Translations under genes and position numbers: made by a program
Shown here: in pieces, positions 16,517 through 24,394 of the stretch
Position numbering within the stretch: position 1 is the first letter of the stretch
Layout of the letters: the number at the start of each line of letters is the position of its first letter
The notes under the pieces: generated by a model
Databases searched by the model: none
Told to the model about the DNA's origin: nothing
Seen by the model: the letters and a program-made list of their open reading frames with translations, nothing else
DNA from: Clostridiales bacterium
GTDB taxonomy: Bacteria; Bacillota; Clostridia; Christensenellales; Aristaeellaceae
Direction of reading: 5' to 3'
DNA length: 64,000 bases
Assembly (NCBI GenBank): GCA_015056245.1
Contig: SVGQ01000001.1
Span: 62,001-126,000, forward strand

Positions 16517-16545
16517 TTGACATTCATAAAATTGTAGGATATAAT
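16517..16545 (+). promoter_or_regulatory. Strong promoter of the DUF3048 gene
   Basis: A perfect TTGACA (16517-16522) and a perfect TATAAT (16540-16545) are spaced by 17 nt, 75 bp before the start codon. The region is very AT-rich compared with its surroundings. Confidence 0.85.
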
Positions 16546-16620
16546 AGGGAACGTATCCGCGATTCGATCCGTCTAATAGGGTGGATCCCAATGTTTGCTA
16601 AGTATTAAGGAGGCAAAATC

Positions 16621-17817
16621 GTGAAGAAACTGATTTCTGTTCTTTTGGTTCTGGCCCTGTTGCTGACCAGCGCAATGGCATTGGCAGAGTCCGATGCTGA
16701 CAAGGGTGCCAAGTATACCATGAGCACCAAAAATTCCGTCGTTCTGCAGAACACAGAAGACCGTAAGATCGCCTATGACAAGAGCCAGCTGAGCGATAAC
16801 CCTGTTATCGAAGGCGAAAGCCCCACCACCGGTCTGCCTCTGGGCGAGGGCTGGTACTATCCCGTGCTGGTTCAGATTTCGAACCCTGAAGATACCGTGA
16901 AGGTGGATGGTAAGAAGGTTACCACCGCTGGCGTCGGCACCCGCGCTCCCTGGAGCGGTCAGTATGCCGATATCGTGTATGAAGGCATCCTCTACCGTGA
17001 AGGCCAGACCCGTATTACCTTCATGTTCAGCGACAGCCTGTACGATGGCATGCCCACCAGCGCCGGCCCCGTGCGTTCTGCCCGTATTGGTCACGCACTG
17101 CTGCGCGAAGAGTGGCAGGGCGGCATCGTGTTCATGGGCGGCCCCCGTGTTGATGGCAATGATATCGTTGAAACCTTCCGTTCTTTGGGCGCTATCGAAA
17201 AGGGCGGCGTGTTCAATTTGGATTCCAACGATTACAACGACTACTGGTATCGTGTGGAAGGCCTGAAGAATCCCGAGAACGTGACTGTCAACCCCGTTGG
17301 CATCCGTGAAACCGTTCCTCAGGAATGGCGCAATGCCACTCCCCATCCCTTCCTGTTTGTGGATTTCAGCCCCTATACCGAAGGCTACGAGCAGGCTTAC
17401 TCCATCAATCTGGACTGGGGCCACAAGCGTTACATCTCTCATTTCTATTACGATGAGACCAACAACCTGTACCTGCGCTACAGCGCCAACGTGCCCTATA
17501 TGTCTTCTGAATCTGCCGAGAACCGCGATGAAGAGTACGCTGAGCAGCTCAGCTTCTCCAACGTGATCATCCAGCGCGTACCCTACGAGTACGTCAATGG
17601 CAACAAGACCATGCCCAAGATGCTGTCTGTTGGTCAGGGCAATGCTGATATTTTCATCGGCGGCCGTTACATCCCCGGCTACTGGGTACGCGAGAGCGAA
17701 AGCAGCCCCACCGTTTTCTTTGACGATCAGGGCAACGAGATCCAGCTCACCCGCGGCAAGACCTTTATCGCCCACTTCCCGCCGGAGCGTCTGCTCACCT
17801 ACGGCGGCGCCAACTAA
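16621..17817 (+). CDS. DUF3048 (YerB-like) secreted or surface protein
   Basis: This is a 398-residue exported protein. A signal peptide (MKKLISVLLVLALLLTSAMALA) precedes ESDADKG; there is no lipobox cysteine, although many YerB-like members are lipoproteins. The DUF3048 signature follows: SPTTGLPL, then YPVLVQISN, the QYADIVYEGILYREGQTRI block, and SAGPVRSARIGHA near residues 145-160. Function in the family is not well defined; an envelope role is likely. The GTG start has AAGGAGG upstream. The gene is monocistronic between a consensus promoter and a good terminator. Confidence 0.85.
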   Translation: MKKLISVLLVLALLLTSAMALAESDADKGAKYTMSTKNSVVLQNTEDRKIAYDKSQLSDNPVIEGESPTTGLPLGEGWYYPVLVQISNPEDTVKVDGKKVTTAGVGTRAPWSGQYADIVYEGILYREGQTRITFMFSDSLYDGMPTSAGPVRSARIGHALLREEWQGGIVFMGGPRVDGNDIVETFRSLGAIEKGGVFNLDSNDYNDYWYRVEGLKNPENVTVNPVGIRETVPQEWRNATPHPFLFVDFSPYTEGYEQAYSINLDWGHKRYISHFYYDETNNLYLRYSANVPYMSSESAENRDEEYAEQLSFSNVIIQRVPYEYVNGNKTMPKMLSVGQGNADIFIGGRYIPGYWVRESESSPTVFFDDQGNEIQLTRGKTFIAHFPPERLLTYGGAN

Positions 17818-17834
17818 GCGATGCCATGATTTAC

Positions 17835-17873
17835 GAACCGCAGTTTCTGCCAAGGAACTGCGGTTCCTTTTTG
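17835..17873 (+). terminator. Terminator of the DUF3048 gene
   Basis: An 11-bp stem GAACCGCAGTT / AACTGCGGTTC is followed by CTTTTT. Confidence 0.88.
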
Positions 17874-17918
17874 TCTGTCAACGGCTGGCTGGTCACGAAA
17901 CCATGCGGGATTTGGCGG

Positions 17919-17947
17919 TTGCAACCGCATCCGTTATGCACTATAAT
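17919..17947 (+). promoter_or_regulatory. Promoter of the membrane protein-rsuA-pepV operon
   Basis: TTGCAA (17919-17924) and TATAAT (17942-17947) are spaced by 17 nt, 53 bp before the first start codon. Confidence 0.7.
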
Positions 17948-17999
17948 AGAGATATCATTCCCGCTGGTTTTTCGGCGGAGGGAAGGATGGCAACTGATC

Positions 18000-19115
18000 A
18001 TGAATATGTACCGTCAAAACCCTGTGGCATTTTATCTGCGTGCGCTTACTTACACGCTGTTTGCCCTGCTGCTTCGGCTGCTGATGCTTGCGCCGCTGCT
18101 GTTTTTGCTTTTGCCTCAGGGTTCCCCCTGGCGCTGGGGTGCGCTTCTCTGTCCTGTTATGCTGGTTTTTGTAGTGCTGCCCATGCGCTATTCCTTTGCA
18201 GACGCTTTGGTGCAGAAACCCCGCCAGCGTTTCTTCTCCTTTGATACAGCGTTGAGCACGGAGCATTATGGTGAAAAATTGGGCGAAAGCCTGCTGCATG
18301 TGCTCAGCGTTGCCAAGTGGGCGCTGCCATTGGTGGTGCTGGTGGCTTTTGCTGGCTGGTACTATCTTTATCCGCTGGAGGAGAGCCCGGCAGAATTGTT
18401 GGAAACCCTGAAGGCTATGGGTCAGTGGGGCGCGTCTGTCTGGTATGGCATTTCTGATTTCTTTGTGCGTCTTTTCGGCCAGACTCCGGCTGCCCATCTG
18501 GAGGGTTCGCTGGTGGAAGGCCTGTATGTAATACTGATCGTTCTGGGCATCGGCCTGTTGGTTTTCTTCTATGGAATCATGCGCAACAGCTGTAACCGTT
18601 ACATCTGGGTGGCTGCCACCCGGGAGGAGCGCAATCCCCGTACTGAGATCCGCCGTCGGATGCGGGGTCGCCGCCTGCGTCAGCTGCTGGTAGGCCTTCT
18701 CAATTTGGTGCTTCTGTTGCCCTTCCTGGTGGTGACTTGGCTGTACCTGAAAGACGTGTTTGCCCCCACGATCGATCTGATCAGCACCAATATGGTCACC
18801 AAGTTCCTGAAGGTGCATGAACTCAACGAGCTGGTGCTTCCGCTGGTACTGGCGGTTCTGTTGCTTTATCTGCCGCTTCTGCCTGTGCGGCGCATTCTGA
18901 CCGCTACCTTCTCCACTGCCCGCAAGCGTCATGCGGTAGCGGAGAACATGGTGGATACCAGCGCTGCAGCCAAGAGCATTCAGGCTTCTCAGATGGTATC
19001 CGATGTACCCATGCCTGAAATGCCTGTGGTGCCCCAGTGGGTGCAGCAGGAAAGCGTGACGTATTTTCCCCAGAATGCTCAGAGTGTCCAGAACAATCAG
19101 AACGTAGAAGGCTGA
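18000..19115 (+). CDS. Polytopic membrane protein of unknown function
   Basis: I do not recognise this 371-residue protein. It has about six hydrophobic segments, two near residues 17-60, then near 100-120, 170-195, 235-260 and 280-305. A very basic stretch (RTEIRRRMRGRRLRQ) precedes the fifth segment. The C-terminal ~55 residues are polar and rich in valine, glutamine and asparagine (ending QNNQNVEG) and are probably cytoplasmic. The start at 18000 has AAGGATGG 9 nt upstream. It is first in an operon, 2 bp before rsuA. Confidence 0.75.
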   Translation: MNMYRQNPVAFYLRALTYTLFALLLRLLMLAPLLFLLLPQGSPWRWGALLCPVMLVFVVLPMRYSFADALVQKPRQRFFSFDTALSTEHYGEKLGESLLHVLSVAKWALPLVVLVAFAGWYYLYPLEESPAELLETLKAMGQWGASVWYGISDFFVRLFGQTPAAHLEGSLVEGLYVILIVLGIGLLVFFYGIMRNSCNRYIWVAATREERNPRTEIRRRMRGRRLRQLLVGLLNLVLLLPFLVVTWLYLKDVFAPTIDLISTNMVTKFLKVHELNELVLPLVLAVLLLYLPLLPVRRILTATFSTARKRHAVAENMVDTSAAAKSIQASQMVSDVPMPEMPVVPQWVQQESVTYFPQNAQSVQNNQNVEG

Positions 19116-19117
19116 GT

Positions 19118-19879
19118 ATGAGACTGGATAAGTATCTGTCCCAGAGTGGAGAATATTCCCGCAGCGAAGCTGGAAAACTGATCCGTTCTGGCGCTGTACG
19201 GGTCAATGGAGAGCCGGTTCGCAAGCCGGATACTCAAATCGGCCCTGATGCACAGGTTGTGCTGGCAGGTGAAGTGATTGGTGATAATAGCCTGCAATAT
19301 TACCTGCTGCACAAACCTGCAGGCGTGCTCACTGCCGCCCGGGACAGCCGGGCACAGACGGTAATGGATCTGGTGCCGGAGAATCTGCGGAAACGAAAAG
19401 TGCAGCCGGTAGGCCGTCTGGACAAGGATACCACTGGTCTGCTTCTGTTAACCAATGACGGCGAACTGGCTCACTTTTTGCTGAGCCCGAACCGGCACGT
19501 ATGGAAGCAGTATCGGGCCACAGTGACCGGGCAGCTGACTTGTGCGGACGCAGAGGCCTTCGCCAACGGATTGCCCTTGTCGGATTTTGTTACCAAGCCT
19601 GCCAAGCTGACCATCGTAAGCAGCACGCCGGAAGAGAGCGTCGGCTTGGTTGAGGTGCGGGAAGGCAAGTTTCATCAGGTGAAGCGCATGTTCGCCGCCA
19701 CAGGTCACGAGGTAACGGCGCTGCACCGGCACCGTTTCGGCCCGCTGACCCTGCCGGATGACTTACCGGTTGGTCAATGCCGTCCCCTGACAGAGGATGA
19801 GATTCAGGCGCTGCGTCAGAGTGTGCAGACCCGGAAAACGGATGGTACAGAAACTGGGCTGTCCGAAGGGAAAGGATAG
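19118..19879 (+). CDS. Pseudouridine synthase of the RsuA family (16S rRNA)
   Basis: This is a 253-residue RsuA/RluB/RluE-type enzyme that isomerises a specific uridine in rRNA. An S4 RNA-binding domain (MRLDKYLSQSGEYSRSEA onward) covers residues 1-60. The catalytic motif VGRLDKDTTGLLLLTNDG, with the nucleophilic aspartate, is near residues 97-114, and FHQVKRMF is near 185-192. It is nearer RsuA than RluB in overall layout, so 16S rRNA is the likelier target. It lies between a membrane protein and a second RNA-related methyltransferase in the same operon. Confidence 0.9.
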   Translation: MRLDKYLSQSGEYSRSEAGKLIRSGAVRVNGEPVRKPDTQIGPDAQVVLAGEVIGDNSLQYYLLHKPAGVLTAARDSRAQTVMDLVPENLRKRKVQPVGRLDKDTTGLLLLTNDGELAHFLLSPNRHVWKQYRATVTGQLTCADAEAFANGLPLSDFVTKPAKLTIVSSTPEESVGLVEVREGKFHQVKRMFAATGHEVTALHRHRFGPLTLPDDLPVGQCRPLTEDEIQALRQSVQTRKTDGTETGLSEGKG

Positions 19880-19883
19880 AAAA

Positions 19884-20501
19884 ATGGCTGACCATTATTA
19901 TACAGCACAACCCGAAAGCAAACATAAATATGGTTTGGTTACGTATACCTACCGCGAGGAGGCACTCCGCTTTGAAACGGACAGCGGGGTGTTTTCGCGC
20001 ACAGAGATCGATAAAGGAACCGATATCCTGCTCAGAGCGCTGCCGGAGTCGGTCAGCGGCGATGTGCTGGATATGGGCTGCGGATATGGTGTGATCGGTG
20101 TATCGGTTGGCAAGCATTGGCCCGGCACCTGTATCACCATGGCAGATGTGAATGAGCGGGCTTGCGGGCTGAGTCAGCAAAACGCCCAAAAGAACGGCGT
20201 TGCGGCACAGGTGATCGTATCGGACGGATACGAAAAAGTGCTGGGAAACCGGTATGATCTGATCTTACAGAATCCTCCCATCCGGGCAGGGAAAGCAGTC
20301 ATCTATCAGATGTTCGCGGACGCTGCCAACTGCCTGAAGGAAGGCGGTCAGCTGTGGTTGGTCATTCGCAAGCAGCAGGGCGCCCCTTCGGCCCTTACCT
20401 ATCTGCGCACCCTCTATGAGCAGGCGGAAGTGGTGGAAAAGGAAGCCGGTTATTGGATCATTTGCTGCCAGCAGCCTTTGGAGCAGGAGGAACACCAATG
20501 A
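19884..20501 (+). CDS. RsmC-like class I SAM-dependent methyltransferase
   Basis: This is a 205-residue enzyme matching the catalytic half of RsmC (16S rRNA guanine N2-methyltransferase), without the non-catalytic N-terminal duplicate seen in Gammaproteobacteria. The SAM motif VLDMGCGYGVIGV is near residues 58-70, and LQNPPIRAGK near 128-137 is the NPP(F/I) catalytic motif for base amino groups. It starts 4 bp after rsuA. Its stop overlaps the start of the aminotransferase (ATGA). Placement next to rsuA supports an rRNA target. Confidence 0.88.
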   Translation: MADHYYTAQPESKHKYGLVTYTYREEALRFETDSGVFSRTEIDKGTDILLRALPESVSGDVLDMGCGYGVIGVSVGKHWPGTCITMADVNERACGLSQQNAQKNGVAAQVIVSDGYEKVLGNRYDLILQNPPIRAGKAVIYQMFADAANCLKEGGQLWLVIRKQQGAPSALTYLRTLYEQAEVVEKEAGYWIICCQQPLEQEEHQ

Positions 20502-21679
20502 GAACCTACGACAAAGCCTTTTTTGATCAGGGGATCGATCGCCGGAATACCGCATGCGAAAAGTGGGACGGCATAGCCAGCAGAATGGGGGCGGACATGC
20601 TGCCTGTATGGGTGGCGGATATGGATTTCCCTTGTGCTGACGAAATCATGGAAGCTGTTCAGAAGCGGGCGCAGCATCCTGTATTTGGGTATACCAGTTA
20701 TGAAAAAGAATGCGCCGAAGCCCTGCTGGGCTTTATGGAACGCCGTCACGGTCTGACGCTGCCGCTGGAAGCCCATGCCATGCTGCCCTGCGTGATCACG
20801 GGTTTGAAAACAGCGGTTCTGTCGCTGACCCAGCCCGGGGATGGCATTATCATTCAACCGCCGGTGTATGGACCGTTCTACAGCAGTGTTCGGGAAAATG
20901 GTCGCAAATTATGCGAATGTCCCTTGCTGCGGGATGAACGCGGCTACTATACCATGGATCTGGCAGCGGTGGAGGATGCGCTCAAGGATGGAGCCAAAAT
21001 GATGATCCTCTGCAACCCACACAATCCTGTGGGACGCGCATGGACGACAGAAGAATTAACGGCCTTATGGCTACTGCTCCAGCAGTATGACTGCATGCTG
21101 ATCTCTGATGAGATCCATATGGATTTTGTGCTGGGAGAAAAGCCTTTTGTTTCGATTTTGTCCATTGCTACCGGCGATGGCGACAGGGTAGCGGCTCTCA
21201 CCAGTGCCAGCAAAACTTTTAATCTGGCAGGTTTACAGCAGGCTGCGATCCTGTGCCGTAACCAGGAAATCCTTGCAGCCATGAAGAAGCAAATGAGCGC
21301 TGCCGGAGTGACACAGGGCAACATTTTTGCCATGGTGGCCTGCGAAGCAGCGCATCGCCATGGAGATGCATGGTTGGATGGGCTTAAGGACTATCTGCGT
21401 CAGGCAGTCAGCATTGTCCGGGAAGAATTGGCAACGCGCCTTCCCAAGGCTGTTTTCATGCCCATGGAGGCTACTTATCTGGGCTGGATCGATTTGCGGG
21501 CTTATGGGTTTTCCCATGAGGAGCTGATCCGCCGTACTCAGGAGAGCGGCGTATTCTTCTCCGAAGGCCGATTCTTTGGTCAGGAAGCAGGCGCAGGTTT
21601 TCTGCGCATCAATGTGGCTTGCCCGCACAGCTATACCCGGGAGGCCATCAAGCGGCTGGAAGCAGCCATGAAAGCATAA
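20498..21679 (+). CDS. MalY/PatB-type pyridoxal-phosphate enzyme (probable cystathionine beta-lyase)
   Basis: This is a 393-residue fold-type I PLP enzyme. The N-terminus RNTACEKWDG, then LPVWVADMDF, is diagnostic of the MalY/PatB group, which cleaves C-S bonds in cystathionine or cysteine conjugates and can act as an aminotransferase. The PLP lysine is in TSASKTFNLAGLQ (K239), and NPHNPVGRAW is the conserved cofactor-site motif. The start overlaps the upstream stop as ATGA, after GGAGCAGGAGG. The next gene in the operon is pepV-like. Confidence 0.9.
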   Translation: MRTYDKAFFDQGIDRRNTACEKWDGIASRMGADMLPVWVADMDFPCADEIMEAVQKRAQHPVFGYTSYEKECAEALLGFMERRHGLTLPLEAHAMLPCVITGLKTAVLSLTQPGDGIIIQPPVYGPFYSSVRENGRKLCECPLLRDERGYYTMDLAAVEDALKDGAKMMILCNPHNPVGRAWTTEELTALWLLLQQYDCMLISDEIHMDFVLGEKPFVSILSIATGDGDRVAALTSASKTFNLAGLQQAAILCRNQEILAAMKKQMSAAGVTQGNIFAMVACEAAHRHGDAWLDGLKDYLRQAVSIVREELATRLPKAVFMPMEATYLGWIDLRAYGFSHEELIRRTQESGVFFSEGRFFGQEAGAGFLRINVACPHSYTREAIKRLEAAMKA

Positions 21680-21694
21680 TGGAGGAACAATCAA

Positions 21695-23065
21695 ATGGAT
21701 ATCAACAGCATCATTGACACCATGCGGGATGATCTGGTGGATACACTCAAACGTTGGATCGCTGTTCCCAGCGTGAAGGAGGCTGCACAGCCCGGCGCGC
21801 CCTTTGGCGAGGAAGTGAAGCGCATGCTGCACATGGCGCTGGAAGACGGCGCAGCCATGGGCTTTGAGACCCGCAACATCGACGAATACGCAGGCGACCT
21901 GCGCATGGGTCCCATCGGTGTTGATCCGTTGGGCATTCTGGCCCATCTGGATGTGGTGCCTGCCGGTGACGGCTGGCAAACCCCGCCTTTTGAGCCTACG
22001 CAGGTGGGGGACCGGATCTATGGTCGCGGCACTTCTGATGATAAAGGCCCTGCGATTGCTGCTCTCTTTGCCATGAAGGCCATCCAGGAAGCCGGTATTC
22101 CCCTCAAGCGGGAAGTACGCCTCATCCTTGGCTGTGACGAGGAAAGCGGCTGGGAGGATATGCGGTATTATTGCAGCCACTGCGATATGCCCAAAACGGG
22201 TTTCAGCCCGGATGCCAGTTTCCCTGTCATCAACACGGAAAAGGGCATGCTGCATCTGAGCCTGCGCGCATCCTATTGCGCAGAGGGTTTGGAGGTAAAG
22301 GAAATCAACGTGGGTGAACGGTGCAATGTCATTCCCGGCAATGCCACTGCCCTCATCGGCGGCACGGAGGATGAATGCGAAAAGATCAACCGTCTGGCTG
22401 AGGATATGCTGGTACAGGTGGAAGCGGAGTACCTGGGGGAACACACCATTAAGCTGATTTCCACCGGCATTCCCGGTCACGCTGCCTATCCTGAAGCTGC
22501 CAGAAATGCACTGGGCCAGCTGCTCATCATGCTGCGGGCTCTGGGTGTTTCCGGTGCGTTGAAAACGTTGGCTGATGTGGTGGGCATGGAGTCCGATGGC
22601 TGCGGCTTGGGCATCCGTTGCAGCGATGAAACCAGCGGCGGCCTTACCTGCAATCTGGGCATCCTGCGCTATGCCCCTGAAACCGGCCTGTATGCCACAC
22701 TGGATATCCGTTACCCCATTCTGTGTAAGTGGGAAGCTTTGTTGGCTGCTGCCACTGCCGCACTGGGCAAGAAGATTCAGGTGACCGTGGACGAGCAGAA
22801 GGATCCCCATCATGTGGCTCCCAGCAGTGAACTGGTGACGGCTTTGCTGGATGCCTATCACGAAGTGACAGGCCGTCCCAAGGAGTGTATCGCCACTGGC
22901 GGCGGTACCTATGCCCGCTGTCTGGAAGAGGGCGTGGCCTTTGGCAGCGCTTTCCCGGAGGATGAAGAACTGGCCCATCAGGCAGGCGAGTATGCCAGCA
23001 TTGATGGCCTGATGCAGAATGTGCAGATTTTCGCCCGGGCGATTGAACTGCTGGCGGGGGAATAA
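21695..23065 (+). CDS. pepV: M20 family dipeptidase, PepV/Sapep type
   Basis: This is a 456-residue zinc dipeptidase of family M20A. The metal and catalytic motifs are LAHLDVVPAGDGW (about residues 88-100), YGRGTSDDKGP (about 110-120), and CDEESGWED (about 146-154). A lid domain is followed by TGGGTYARCLEEGVAFG near the C-terminus with the last metal ligand. Such enzymes split dipeptides in the cytoplasm and complement the aminopeptidases encoded at 9-12 kb. GGAGGAACA precedes the start. It closes the operon begun at 18000. Confidence 0.9.
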   Translation: MDINSIIDTMRDDLVDTLKRWIAVPSVKEAAQPGAPFGEEVKRMLHMALEDGAAMGFETRNIDEYAGDLRMGPIGVDPLGILAHLDVVPAGDGWQTPPFEPTQVGDRIYGRGTSDDKGPAIAALFAMKAIQEAGIPLKREVRLILGCDEESGWEDMRYYCSHCDMPKTGFSPDASFPVINTEKGMLHLSLRASYCAEGLEVKEINVGERCNVIPGNATALIGGTEDECEKINRLAEDMLVQVEAEYLGEHTIKLISTGIPGHAAYPEAARNALGQLLIMLRALGVSGALKTLADVVGMESDGCGLGIRCSDETSGGLTCNLGILRYAPETGLYATLDIRYPILCKWEALLAAATAALGKKIQVTVDEQKDPHHVAPSSELVTALLDAYHEVTGRPKECIATGGGTYARCLEEGVAFGSAFPEDEELAHQAGEYASIDGLMQNVQIFARAIELLAGE

Positions 23066-23072
23066 ACGACAA

Positions 23073-23200
23073 AGCGCGGGGTGCAGGGGGATCATCCCCC
23101 TGCCGAGGTGTGGGGCAGAGCCCTACGAAACTGCACCGAAGCGCAAAACCCCGCAAGCGCAGCGAGCGCTGAAGGCGCAAGATGCGCGGCTGTCATTTGA
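23073..23200 (+). repeat. Diverged palindromic repeat related to the 163-bp element
   Basis: The order of short blocks matches copies A and B: GGTGCAGG with a hairpin and CCTGCCG, then GTGTGGGGCAGAGCCC, then a GCGCA-rich part with CGCAGCGAGCGC, and GGCGCAAGATG. The outer inverted repeats are degenerate and no flanking direct repeat is visible, so it is likely an old or truncated copy. It fills most of the gap between pepV and the VOC gene. Confidence 0.55.
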
Positions 23201-23285
23201 ATGAATTTGCTTGCTGTCGAATTTTTACAATACAAATTGATGGCTGCCTGTTACGATAGGCACACCAATAAATGGAGTGGTTGTA

Positions 23286-23690
23286 GTGAGCAGATTCAAC
23301 GAAAAAGGATATTATGTAAAAGAAAACGCCCCCATCTATTGTACCAATGATATGGATGCTACTGCAAAATGGTTCGAGGATGTTCTGGGTTGGTACAGTC
23401 AGATTGTGGCATGGGATGCGGAAGGTAAAGGAAGCTATGGGGTTGTTTTTGACATGCTTCCGGAAGTCGAGCATACCCATCTGGCTCCTTTCACAGGTTT
23501 TCAGCTTTTTAAGGGAACCCCTGTACCGCATTTGATCTCCTTTATGCAGGTAAGCGATGTTGAGAAGATGCATCAATGGATTGTATCCAAAGGCTGGAAA
23601 CAGGTAACGGAGATGGTAATGGAACCTTGGAGCAGAAAAACGTTTGTACTGACAACCATCGACGGATATACCATCAAAGTATTCGGGTAA
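23286..23690 (+). CDS. VOC (glyoxalase/bleomycin-resistance) superfamily protein
   Basis: This is a 134-residue single-unit VOC protein. The pattern ENAPIYCTNDMDATAKWFEDVLGWYSQIV followed by a beta-hairpin is typical; key positions are the first-strand PIYCTND and the helix KWFEDVLGW. The end, FVLTTIDGYTIKVFG, holds the last strand with the usual metal-ligand region. Substrate and activity cannot be inferred. I chose the GTG at 23286 because GGAG (23274-23277) is 8 nt upstream. The histidine phosphatase gene follows after 29 bp in the same direction. Confidence 0.75.
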   Translation: MSRFNEKGYYVKENAPIYCTNDMDATAKWFEDVLGWYSQIVAWDAEGKGSYGVVFDMLPEVEHTHLAPFTGFQLFKGTPVPHLISFMQVSDVEKMHQWIVSKGWKQVTEMVMEPWSRKTFVLTTIDGYTIKVFG

Positions 23691-23719
23691 GACCGGTACT
23701 GTTTGGCGGAGGGGAGAAA

Positions 23720-24325
23720 ATGCGTCTACTGATCATTCGGCATGGCGAATCGGAAGCAGATCTGTTGGATGTCCATGAGGGTCGTGCTGATTTTGCATTG
23801 ACAGCGAAGGGCCATCAGCAGGCAGAGGCTCTGGCACGTTTTGTGAAGGAACGATACATTCTCTCAGCCATCTATGCAAGTCCGTTGCAACGAGCTGTGC
23901 AAACGGCATGCCATTTGTCTGAAATTGCAGGTGTTACGGTAACAACCGATGATCGGCTGATGGAGTTCAACAATGGCCTGATTGCCGGGATGAATCGTCA
24001 AGAGGCCTTGAAAAAGTATCCTCCTGTCAAGGATCTGCCAGTTCATGCGGCAGTTTATGAACAGGAGTCGCGGCTGCACTTCCGCTGTCGTGCGGAGGAA
24101 GTGCTTTCTGAAATCATTTCCAATTCAGGCGAGGATGAGACTGTTGCCGTTGTATCCCACGGCGGCACGATCAACCAACTGTACAGCGCTTATCTCCGCT
24201 TGCCGATCGATTGCGGCACAGTGTTTCTGACGGGGGATACCGGCATTCACGAATGGTTGATCCGGGATGGAAAAAGAATCATCGTCGGTTCTAATTCTCT
24301 GGCCCATCTTTCATCAGAAAATTGA
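23720..24325 (+). CDS. Histidine phosphatase family protein (phosphoglycerate mutase-like)
   Basis: This is a 201-residue member of the branch-1 histidine phosphatases. The catalytic RHGE (residues 7-10), YASPLQRAVQTA near residue 52-63, and VVSHGGTINQL with the second histidine are present. The family includes cobalamin-pathway and sugar-phosphate phosphatases; the specific substrate is unknown. GAGGGGAG precedes the start. A bidirectional terminator separates it from RNase J. Confidence 0.85.
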   Translation: MRLLIIRHGESEADLLDVHEGRADFALTAKGHQQAEALARFVKERYILSAIYASPLQRAVQTACHLSEIAGVTVTTDDRLMEFNNGLIAGMNRQEALKKYPPVKDLPVHAAVYEQESRLHFRCRAEEVLSEIISNSGEDETVAVVSHGGTINQLYSAYLRLPIDCGTVFLTGDTGIHEWLIRDGKRIIVGSNSLAHLSSEN

Positions 24326-24330
24326 CACAA

Positions 24331-24377
24331 AAACGAACCGCCCATTGCTCTTCAAAAGCAATGGGCGGTTCGTTTGT
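24331..24377. terminator. Bidirectional terminator between histidine phosphatase and RNase J
   Basis: A perfect 19-bp inverted repeat at 24331-24349 and 24357-24375 begins with AAACGAACCGCCC, so both strands end in T-rich tails. Confidence 0.92.
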
Positions 24378-24394
24378 ATGTTTGTCAAATTTCG

